This document shows, one piece after another, positions 50,796-60,500 of a stretch of DNA of 64,000 nucleotides. A program made the translations under genes and the position numbers. The notes beneath the pieces were generated by a model. That model was not told the origin of the DNA, did not search any database, and was given only the letters and a program-made list of their open reading frames with translations. This DNA comes from Acanthopleura granulata (taxonomy: Eukaryota; Mollusca; Polyplacophora; Chitonida; Chitonidae). Location: NCBI GenBank assembly GCA_016165875.1, contig JABBOT010000002.1, forward strand, positions 41,301,073-41,365,072, in the 5' to 3' direction. The number at the start of each line of letters is the position of its first letter. The stretch's first letter is position 1.

Positions 50796-52450
50796 TTTCG
50801 AAATCTGATTGTAATTTGCATCAAAAGTACACATCTTAGGCCAAAATATAAGACCAGACTCATGATCAGGACGTCAAACTACATCAGGTGGCATACTTAA
50901 AATATTTAAATTCAAAAACTTTTGGTCACCTGACAACTTCGGTAATCAGTGCTTTTCCACAGTTTTCAAGATATGGACATGATTTTTGCACATAATTTGC
51001 CCCGACATATTCTGTCTGTATTTTAAATTTCAGCTCGATTGGATAAACCCTTCTTAAGACATTGACACGCCAGCGGATTCTATTCATGGCAATATGGCGT
51101 CCAATGTAGGTCAGGTTGAAAAATGAAATTTGTGGGGAAAAAATGTTCTTGTAAAAATGATAAGAAATATATTGCATTTGAGCCGCAATGCACTAGGAGC
51201 AGTCCGCTGTGCATAAAAATATCACGATACTTCAAAAGAGAGAGTGAAAAAAGATTGGTAGAATTTATCTGGATTTGAACCTGAGACTGCCAATTACAAC
51301 CTCCAATAGAGCTATGGTGAAAGCCAGTGAAAAGAAAACAAACAGTGCTCTCAGATACCAGGACTCAGTCACATGTATAGAGAGACTGTGCCTTTGATCT
51401 GCTGCTCCTGGCTTCACACAGAATTAGAATACCCTGCTCATGCCAGCCAAACCAAATTAAATTCTTGATGAAGTCTTGCACAAAGCTTCCTGTTATTTAA
51501 ATGGGAGGGTTTTGAAAAATTTCAAAAAAATTTTTGGCACAAACTTAAACACTATATAATGTACAAAACTAATTCTTGCAGATTTCTAATCCTGACAACA
51601 AGGAGCACCAGATAGTATGTATGGTTTATCATTTTAAGAAGTACTTAGAAGTGATGTTATGTAACTTCAGAGGTCAATTACAGCCTAATTTTAGCATCAA
51701 ATTTAAGGTGTGAAGGAAACTGAGTAGGGCCATCCACCTAGAAACAGCTAATGGAATTTCCTCCTGACAGGTATAACCGTTTGTGAGAAGAAGATTTTTT
51801 AAGAGTAACTATGAAATTCAAAATGGCCGTTAAATCATGTGACTGGCCCATGGGCACTAACAATGAAAAGTTGCTTCACATGTTCATTATGAAGACTGCT
51901 AAGTTTGGATTCTCTACCTTCAGCAGTTTGGGAGATATTGCAATTTTATGGGAGGACTAATAATAATAATAGTAATAATCCGCACGATTTCAAGAGGTGT
52001 CCCACAGGCAAGCTGTGTGGACCCCTAAATATACAGAGAGAGACTGTACATATCTTGATAAACACACTGGTGCATGTCTATAGAACAATATGTATTGTTT
52101 GCTTCTTTCCTAATGATTCAAGAAAGTTGTACATGCCACTGACAATGAATTTTATGGTACTTCTAACGTGAAGCTTGTGTGGCGGAAACTGTAGTCTCCA
52201 CCAAAGAGTGCTCTGTTTGACATGCGTACTTAGCTTGCATCTTTTTCACAATGCACTCAAAAGATGTCAACAAATTATATGCAATGTTGAACTATTTCTT
52301 TGAGATCAACATCAGACTAACACCTCCTGAGTGATCCAACAGAAGCAGATATCGAAGCTCCAGAGACTCTGGTTTACCCAGCAAACAACCAAGTATCCAT
52401 CCTCCAACAACAACAGTCAAGGAAGTTCACAACACAACAGGGACCGTCAC
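50796..52450. other. No gene recognised apart from the SINE fragment
   Basis: Upstream of the first CCDC96 coding exon. Possibly its first intron. The 5' edge of the Penelope-like element lies somewhere in 52.2-52.45 kb but could not be fixed. Confidence 0.45.
51250..51320 (-). mobile_element. tRNA-like SINE fragment, family D
   Basis: The minus strand carries TAGCTCTATTGG (A-box-like) and GGTTCAAATCC (exact B box) 20-30 bases apart. No tRNA cloverleaf can be completed. Confidence 0.45.
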
Positions 52451-52452
52451 TC

Positions 52453-52767
52453 CATAAAGGTCTGAACTTTGTCCCAATCTTATCACGGAAGAAGAGCGAT
52501 GATTTCATCGCTAACACTGAGCAGGGTCTTCCACAACTAGCCCCTTGTGGTAACAATGACTACCTGCGACATCAAATTACAACCATCATCAAATTAGCGC
52601 AGCCCTTAACACCTAATCTGACCAGAGACGAACAAGCAGCTATTAGACAATTAAGGGAAGAGAAGTTTATCTCAATAGTCCCATCTGATAAAGGGAAAGC
52701 GGCAGTCATCAGAGACAATGATGAGAGCACATACCGTGTCCCCATCAAAGCCACCCCACACCAGACA
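52453..52767 (+). pseudogene. Penelope N-terminal block
   Basis: HKGLNFVPILSRKKSDDFIA and later FISIVPSDKGKAAVIRDND fit the conserved region before the RT fingers (KGLNF... and PxDKG). TAA at 52768; the homology then moves to another frame. Confidence 0.75.
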
Positions 52768-53539
52768 TAAATTACTTGTCAAAAAAATCTGTGACCAGAA
52801 GGAGATTGATTGGAACCTTCAGCAGAAGTTAGTCAACCAACACCTCCAACCTCCATATGCAAGAGCAACAATTAAAGTCCATAAAAACTCAGTAAAGGGT
52901 AGGCAACTCATCTGCAGCAGAGATACAGTTCATTATGATACTGCCAGGTACCCGACCCAAGTCTTTCCACCCCTCAGAAAAACTGCTAACTCATACAAAA
53001 ACGACTCAAAGGATTTCTGCTCTAAATTCACCCCCTTCCATGACCCAGACCAAATGGTTAGCTATGATGTTGATCTCTTCACAAATGTCTCAACCAAAGG
53101 AGCCCTAGAGATCACATGCAAACGCATCATCAAGGAACGAACCAACCTGTCAACCCACCTGAGTGTAGACAGCATGATGGCTCTCCTAGAAAGCTGCATA
53201 ACTTCTATATACTTCACCTGCAGAGATAAAATCTATGAACAAATACACCATTTACCCTTGGGCTCTCCACTGTCACCTGTCATCACTGAAATCTTCATGA
53301 TACACTTTGAAAACCTAGCACTGAGAAGCTCCCCGGCCAACCCAAGTTGCTGGTTCAGGAATGTTGAAGGCACCTTTGTGATCCTAAAAATAAACCAAGA
53401 CCCTTCTCCACTCCTAGAACACCTAAAAAGCCTACATCACCACATCCAATTCACCATTGAGTCAGAAAAGGTTCAACAAATCCCTTTCCTGGACGTCCTC
53501 ATCTCCTGCCACAATAATAAACTCCAGACGTTATCGTAA
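52764..53539 (+). pseudogene. Penelope reverse transcriptase, catalytic motif lost
   Basis: Motif A SYDVDLFTNV (53060-53089) keeps its Asp. LPLGSPLSPVITEIFMIHFE is the B motif. Motif C, normally YVDD-TF, reads NVEGTF with Glu-Gly at 53366-53371 in place of the two Asp. IPFLDVLIS closes the domain. It also has a stop at 53537. Open for 273 codons from 52718. Confidence 0.88.
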
Positions 53540-53723
53540 GCCAACCCACACTGACCAGTACATCCACCACAGATTGAATCACCCAATCCACATCAAAAGA
53601 GAAATCTTATCTTCCTTAACAAAACAAGCAGCCAACATATTCTCAACTCAAGAAGCTCTGGACTCCAAAGTCAACATCTCACCTGAGCATTCACCAACCA
53701 GAACAGCCACCCCCCAGCTTTGA
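53525..53723 (+). pseudogene. Penelope RT thumb remnant
   Basis: YRKPTHTDQYIHHRLNHP in a shifted frame is the family block directly after the RT palm. It ends at a stop near 53721. Confidence 0.75.
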
Positions 53724-53878
53724 CTGAACATGCCATCCGGCATACCCTCAACACTAATGGGCAGAACACCCCAAAAATGACCAGAAACTCATGACCATTT
53801 ATGATTACCTCACCCTTCACTGGTGCGACTAGCTACACTATACAATGATTACTTAAAGAGAAAGCTAACATTGACAGC

Positions 53879-54104
53879 ATGTTCAGCAGTGGATTAACCT
53901 TGAAGACAAAACTCAACGTAACAGGAAAACGGCCATCCACTACCATACAGCAATCCAAAGGCTGTGTGTACAGAATTAACTCCTCCTGTGGTAGACACTG
54001 CCTAGGTGAGACTGGCAGACCACTGGACAAGAGGATCAAAAAACACCAGACCTCTACTCAAACCAAAGATATAAAATCAGCCATCTCTGAACATGTGTTA
54101 GCCA
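53879..54104 (+). pseudogene. Penelope GIY-YIG endonuclease remnant
   Basis: GCVYRINSSCGRHCLGETGR then PLDKRIKKH...SAISEHVLA. The GIY and YIG positions have become CVY and CLG, while the Gly-Glu-Thr-Gly-Arg block is kept. The frame is cut at the MITE insertion. Confidence 0.82.
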
Positions 54105-54875
54105 GGTTCCAGCCTTTTTCCCCACTGGCTCTTTTCCCCATAGGCCCTTTTTCCCACTGACCTTTTCCCCATAGGACCTTTTCCCTACTATAGATACAAA
54201 TCAAATAGAAAAGCATGTACTGCTGTTTGATTTGAAATATATATATCTATATTTTTTTTTCACCAATCATTGTAAAGAAAGTGTGTTTTGTAATCCAACA
54301 AAAACATACCAATCACAAACTCAAAAGAGCTACTTTGTTTGTATGCAACAAGTCTTTTATTTACATATATAAAACATACTTTGGAAATGTTAACTCTTTT
54401 AGATGAAACAGAAAAAATGGACATTTTTCTATTGCTAATTTTTTCCATTGATAATTGTAATCTTAATATTAAATTAATGTAGGTTACTTGTATACGTAAA
54501 AACTTAATCTGAATCATGAAAGTTTGTTTAACTTTGTTGTTTGGAATGACAAGTAAAAGTTTAAGGTATAGGAAATAAAACTGAATTAATTTGGTTATTT
54601 TTGTAGGTATACAGCAAGATAATGTAACATTTGAGAAGTTAGGGGATTAAGTTTGACATTGAGTAGATTTCTGAATGTTGGTATTTTTAGTAATTGCATG
54701 AAGCATTGAAACACAATTTTGCAACAATACCCATTTTTTTATTTTCAAATCACATGGCAGTACAAGTGTTTCTATTTGATTTGTATCTATAGTGAGGAAA
54801 AAGGCCAGTGGGGAAAAGAGCCCATGGGGAATACGCCATGGGAAAAAGGGCCAGTGGGGACAAAGGCCTACACTC
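54105..54875. mobile_element. 771 bp MITE with about 140-155 bp inverted ends, in the Penelope element
   Basis: Inverted repeats at 54105-54245 and 54718-54875 share CTATAGATACAAATCAAATA and a run of CCTTTTTCCCCACTGG / CTCTTTTCCCCAT subrepeats. Flanks GTGTTAGCCA (54095-54104) and GTGATAGCCA (54876-54885) are a target duplication with one mismatch. A 9-10 bp duplication points to a MULE-like or, if 8 bp, hAT-like mobiliser. No transposase inside. Confidence 0.88.
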
Positions 54876-54885
54876 GTGATAGCCA

Positions 54886-55066
54886 ACCCCCACCACATAA
54901 TAAACTAGAACAATGTGAAACCCATCAAGACAAACATAACTTACACCACAATCAGAAAACTGATGGAAGCTGCTGTGATCCGGAAGACCAAACCACAGAT
55001 CAATGATGACCAAGGATTTTTCATTCCAAAAGCCCATGATGACCTCATCACTGACATACCTCATTG
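54886..55066 (+). pseudogene. Penelope C-terminal tail
   Basis: Continues the GIY-YIG frame once the MITE and one target copy are disregarded: KLMEAAVIRKTKPQINDDQG then FFIPKAHDDLITD, the usual end of Penelope proteins. One in-frame TAG lies near 54904. Confidence 0.75.
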
Positions 55067-57042
55067 GCTCTTAAGAAATATCTACATGTAGTTTATTAGC
55101 ATCATATCATAGGTGTTGTCTTTACCCCTGTATATCGGCATCACCATATTGTATGCATGTTTGTGCAGATGCCTCATCAATGAACTAGTACAATCTTTAA
55201 TATGGTTTATTAATGTCTAGCAATATGTGTATACACAAATATGTTGTAGTCATAATTATTTTCTCAATAACTTCTTCATAGTATATATACTTTATCATTT
55301 TCGTTGTATTTTCATTCGCATAACAGCAATGTTAGTGTGTACACTGAAATGTTGCTGTCTAATGAATCGAAAGTCGTTATCCATATAACTGTGTAATGTT
55401 ACTCTGTCAACTTCTAAATGCCCCTCAAAGAGTTCTTTTAGATCAGAAATATTGTCCAAATACTAAGGATTTTAATACTATTCTTTGCTTCAATGTGACA
55501 TTAATCCTAAACTACCCTTTGTTGAATTTTAGAATTTACATATATGCTGTGCACATTGTTCTCTTGTCTAACATACTTAAATTCAAGATTATTATCAACT
55601 GCAGCTCTCAGAGAATCTTCTAATGTCATCCACTTCCTCATACCTTTCCATGTTATCTTTCACCTCATTTTCAGCTTGATACTGATGTAGGCAAGTGACT
55701 TATGTGATTGTTGATTAACACCATATTTAACAATTTTCATTAAATACAATGGCACTCAATATTATGGGTGGAAGAAAATAGAGTGCCAATGGATAAACAA
55801 TCCACCTTCATAGGTAAGTTAATGGCAAATGTTCCCAATTTGGTCCAAGAAATTAGATGGCTCTGAGGTTACAATTTATACAAGGTTTGGTCAGGCATAA
55901 GTGATGCTCAAATTCCTGCAAGTGATATCTGGCAGAGATCTGTCCATGTTGTTATGTGTTCAGGATGTTGCAGTTTATTAGCATACCACGCAGAAGAAAC
56001 AAATTATGTTGGATTATTTAGATGGGCATCAGAAACAGGAATAATGCAGATGGGCTAAATAACATGGCATTTACATCCACACTAGGATCATGTTAGGCTT
56101 GTTTCTTGAATATTGAAAGCTGTTCTGAAAGTCAGATCTCATTGCAGAGTGGTATGACAGGTCTCAAATGAAGAAAATGAGTGTCACTGGCGACCATATC
56201 CTTTCTAATGCACATTCCAACATCATATATACATGTAGCCATGTCAGACAATCCCTAAATTATGTGACGTGCTTACCACGAGGAGAGAAGTAATTTTCAA
56301 CAATCGTCAGAAACACAGAAAGTGAAGTACCCTGATGTCCAGAGTCTCGAATACTTGGACTGAAAACCCTTAAGGTGTGACAAACACTCCATGTTAGTTA
56401 GCAGTCACAAATTACAATACGCCACAATATATGTCGATATACACTCCCGTGGAGATATTGGCAAAGGCTTAAACTGTTGATACTGGGAATTTATTACATC
56501 TCTTCCTATAGCTTAGTAATTTAATTACCCTAATCTGGAACTTTAAGTGATTATCAAAACAGCTCACTTGAAAGAACAAGGTTTGTGCTCTCCAGTTTAG
56601 ACGCTTATCCACTATTCTGACGTTCAATGTGAAAATGAGCCTCTTCAAGAGATTGATGTCACTCTACCACATGATAACAACCTAGTTTCTACACCCTCCA
56701 CCAAAGCATGTGGCAAATCTGAAGGCATTTAAATGTAACTAGATGTTTACACAATAATCACTAGAGATGAAAACAATGGATTCGTCGCATATGAATATGC
56801 AAAGTAAATAATGTTTCACTTTAAGTGTTTACATTTTGCGGTTGAGTCTTTTAAGTTTTTATTAGCAATACGGGCAATCTGATTTCCAGCTAAAGCCAAT
56901 GACATGTTGTATTACAGTTGAAAGAAACAAGTGCCGTTATTTGCTGAACATGTTGTTATTGTTGTTGTTGCATTTGACAGTGGCAGTCTTTCATAATCAG
57001 AGAGAATTGCCTAAATTCAAAATAAAAGAAAATTAATCTCAC
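55067..57042. other. No gene recognised apart from one SINE-related repeat
   Basis: AT-rich. Apart from the family C copy at 55712-55840, nothing could be supported. Confidence 0.5.
55712..55840 (-). mobile_element. SINE-related repeat, family C, copy 3
   Basis: TTAACAATTTTCATTAAATA, ATTATGGGTGGAAGAAAAT and CACCTTCATAGGTAAGTTAA parallel the copies near 20.1-20.5 kb. Confidence 0.5.
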
Positions 57043-57190
57043 CGACTGCTCAAATGATATCTTCTCCTAAATATCCAAAACGATGCGCACACTTCACTGA
57101 GGCAGTAAATGTGCAAAATTTCTCTATCCTACGGGAAACACGTCTATCGTTTGCTTTCACAGAATGCTTATGCCGCCATTTTAATCACCA
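57043..57190 (-). other. Candidate 5' untranslated exon of CCDC96
   Basis: A donor GTGAGA follows 57043 on the minus strand. The bases upstream contain AAAATGGCGGC, a YY1-type element that in many animals sits just inside the transcript start. In the phase that would join coding exon 1, a TAG lies a few codons before the donor with no ATG after it, so the exon would be untranslated. The 5' edge is only a guess. If real, the first intron is about 6.7 kb and contains the Penelope-like element. Confidence 0.3.
57172..57182 (-). promoter_or_regulatory. YY1-type motif
   Basis: AAAATGGCGGC on the minus strand is a full match to the YY1 core pattern. Its orientation points away from TK1, towards CCDC96. 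Confidence 0.4.
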
Positions 57191-57197
57191 TGGAAAT
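57184..57197. promoter_or_regulatory. X-box-like RFX site
   Basis: ATCACCATGGAAAT matches the published X-box pattern RYYNYYATRRNRAC at 13 of 14 positions. RFX factors acting through X-boxes control ciliary genes, and the divergent gene beside it is CCDC96. A single by-eye match is weak on its own; location is what makes it notable. Confidence 0.4.
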
Positions 57198-57311
57198 ACA
57201 TCCGCGCTGAAAACGAGAAATATTTCATTATTTGCGTCAGAAAAATACTTATGATTTTTTTATACGTTGTTCTAATGGAGATAATGAGTAAAAATATGTT
57301 GAAATATTTAA

Positions 57312-57316
57312 CCAAT
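57312..57316 (+). promoter_or_regulatory. CCAAT box upstream of TK1
   Basis: CCAAT lies 131 bases before the TK1 start codon. CCAAT boxes bound by NF-Y are a standard part of TK1 promoters in vertebrates; here the role is inferred from position. Confidence 0.35.
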
Positions 57317-57344
57317 GCCATGTGCAAAATGCCCACAGCCAGTG

Positions 57345-57355
57345 TTGGCGCGAAA
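57345..57355. promoter_or_regulatory. E2F-type site in TK1 promoter
   Basis: TTGGCGCGAAA (reverse TTTCGCGCCAA) lies about 92 bases before the TK1 ATG and contains the E2F core TTTCGCGC. TK1 is a classic E2F-driven G1/S gene, so motif, spacing and gene identity agree. Occupancy is not shown by sequence alone. Confidence 0.6.
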
Positions 57356-57446
57356 TTTGTGCAGGAGAGGGCAGTTGCGCTGAAAGCTTTGTTAATGCCG
57401 GACAGGAGATTGAAGGAGACTCTCTGTGTCTAACGTCTAAATTAAA

Positions 57447-57515
57447 ATGATGTCCACCGCGAATGTAACTACGTCTCCTTGTAAATGTGACAAGAAGTCA
57501 AGGGGACAAATTCAG
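57447..57515 (+). CDS. TK1: TK1 exon 1
   Basis: Encodes 23 residues, [20 protein letters not shown] plus QIQ, ending at donor GTAATA. Two adjacent ATGs are present and the first is used here; the second would shorten the protein by one residue. RGQIQ directly before the Walker A strand is usual for TK1. Confidence 0.9.
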
Positions 57516-60500
57516 GTAATAACGGCTGAGGGACACATACACAGAAATGATACCGGTCCCGGCTGCATTTGATGAGTGAATGTGTCGTACCGTCAGTAAA
57601 CCGGGATGATTTCTGACATGCTGTGAGGGAATATCGTGAAAGATACAGGTCAAGTCACCTGGCCCCAGATCGCCTAAACCAAGTCACCTAAATTCTCAGT
57701 CTGATCACCTAATATTCATGCATCCAATTGTCCATTTAGATGGACTCGGTGCGATGCCCGAAAGTTAGAATTTTAAAATACCACATTGAGTCCATCTAGA
57801 TATGCTAATGCGCTCCACTTATTGTTATGCTGACCGAGAAAGATGGTTAATCTTTCATCTTGTATGTGATATGGTGTAAATTTTACAAATTGTACGATTT
57901 TCAGATTTCCCTCTCTCCCCCACCCCCTTTGTCATGCCTATTGGTGGATCAGCTGGATGTTGAAAGTGAACTGTATCATTGTAGTTTGATCAAGTTATTA
58001 TCGTAAAGTAATCCACATTGAATTAGGCCAAGGACCTGCCTCAGTATGAAAGAAGAACAATTTTATCTGAATCTACCTTTGCACATGAACTTGAAGTTTC
58101 ACCTACCAGTGAGTGTGCTGGGAAAGATTCACTTTATAAGGTATTTAAACAAGTCGGGCATTAAACCAGTAAGCCGAATCATCATTTCAGGAGTCTCACC
58201 AGTTCATGCAGGTTGAGGTGAGACAAGAGGGGTGCCCTCACATGTTAGGAGAGCTAAAAACATGATTTTATGTTAATAGATAAGGCTGATTCATTCAGAA
58301 ATCCCCGGCCATCAAAATTTGAGGACACGGAAACCCCCGAGCGTGTTTTGACTGAAGGCCGACTATGCCACTACTGTAAAATCCTGTCTGCCACATTGTA
58401 CCTGACTTGTGTCATCTCAACCTGCACAAACTTGTGATGTGCGTGAAATGCTGACATGGTTTATATAAACATGCTATTTTATGCACAAATGTTTCACATA
58501 TTAATACTGATAACGTATGGATCAACTTAACATGACTAAAAAGTCTCATTTTGTTGTTTTACAGATTATATTTGGACCAATGTTTTCTGGTAAAACGTAA
58601 GTATGTCAGATTTGTAAATTTTTCCTTGCGATAAATACATGCAGATGTACTTTTTTTTTCTTTTTTTTTTTTTTTTGTTGCTAATGTGGGGAGTAATTCA
58701 AATAAAAATTTGCCTCCTTAGCGAGAAGATTACTGTATTTACTCACCATAGCATTTGAGTTTGTTGCAGATGGCGATTTGGCCACTGCATTTTTCCAGCC
58801 CCGGTATGCCTGTTAGTTTGTCATAGTCAACACAGTACACAGTGTATCTACCGCGGCCAACCATGGCTGGATGGGATGTTCCTTGTTATTTAAATTTGAG
58901 CTCTATCAGCTGATTAATTTTTTTCACAAAAATTGGCACAGTATATCTTTGAGGTATCCCAAACGCTGAGCAGAAGCGATTTAAGAAACATAAATCCCCA
59001 GATGTTAAAAAAAACCCCAAATTTTCAAGGCTGATAGGCTGAGTTTCATGAAGTTTGGTATACTCTACACGCTTATCTGCCCTTGTTGTCCCAGTTTTTG
59101 TATGACGTCATATTTGCCGTTTTATGCAGAATTGAACTGTGCTTATCAATCATCGAATTACTACGAGTTTAGCTGTCATGCCTTCCCATCCGACTTATCC
59201 ATGCGACAAAAATGGATAATTGCCATGTGACGTGACCATTTTGAACCGAATAGGTACTGTAAATTATGCTCTAGCCATTTTGAGGATATGTGTTTTGATC
59301 AGACTTAAACTGGTGTTAAGAAACCAGAAATACCACAATTAGGTCACGTATATGTGACACACGAGCACCATTTAATGGCAGACAACCGATGTGTGATTTT
59401 TGGCTCGGAACTTTTGGAGTTAAATATATTTCTAAAATCTACAAGTAAAACACACAACAGATGCATATTTTTTGTTTTCATCATTTGTGTTATATCACAG
59501 ATATAATATTCAGTTAAGTAAAATGAAAAATAGAACCAGGGCAGTTCACACTTTAATATCTGTGTCGCCATCTGTTGCAGAACTGAACTTGTGAGAAGGA
59601 TGAAGAGGTATCAGTTAGCTAACTACAAATGTCTGGTCGTGAAGTACTCGAAGGATGACCGCTATGATAAAGACGGGGTGGCCACACATGAAGGGTAAGA
59701 ACAGTGGCCGGCATTGGCACAACATCCTTGTGATGAGTTTAAAAGGAAGCAGGATCAGCGCTGGTTGGCCAGCAGTCTGTGAAGGTTTGCAGATACAGGA
59801 TTAAGTCTCCTGCTTTGGTGATTATGGCTAACAAGGCATCTGATAAAGATGTGTTAGTTGAGCATAACCCGACCCACCCTCCACTACGGGAAGCCGTATT
59901 TGGATTCTGATGGAACTTTTTATTTCTCAGTGTTAAAATGTTAAAAATCCCTGTCTTTTTTATGAGTTAAAATAACAAAATAGACCTGATCGGGTCACGT
60001 TAATGAACTAGTCTTTTCACCTGACATCATTGTTTCAGGCAGGTTTTACCCGCTGTTTCGGCTATGTCACTGATGGGATTGTTGAGTTCTGCCGGTTCTC
60101 ATGATGTCATCGGAATTGACGAAGGACAGTTCGTGAATCAAACTTCTCATTGGCCAGTTGGATCTATCACATAGCTCAATTCATGAATCTATTTCCAGAA
60201 ACATGAGATGGTAGAATTTTAAGCTCGTGTGTGATTTGTTCTGGAGTTAGGGCAGTAATCATGGAGTAATCATATAGGAATATGTCATAATACATGTATG
60301 CCTTCGTACCTTTTTTGTATACGTACAATCTATGAAAGTATTACTATGTATGTGTGTATGCCATGCCTTAGTAAGGGCCTCCGTGGCCTGGAGAGTTTCC
60401 ACACTTTCACAAGAACTCGGGAGCCTCTCAACATTGCGGTTGTTCTAAGTTCCGGTCCAGTTCAGGGTGGACGGTCGGCCAGCAACATTCAGATGGTTTC

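Larger units (their letters stand above)
52453..55066 (+). mobile_element. Penelope-like retroelement with GIY-YIG domain, split by a MITE
   Basis: The order is conserved N-terminal block, Penelope-type reverse transcriptase, GIY-YIG endonuclease, C-terminal tail. At least three frame changes and stops break it, the RT motif C is lost, and a 771 bp element interrupts the C-terminal part. The homology resumes across that insertion in the right frame. Element ends were not determined. Confidence 0.9.

Noticed and set aside
51250..51320. Functional tRNA gene
   Set aside because: Only A- and B-box-like words are present; no acceptor stem or anticodon arm can be folded.
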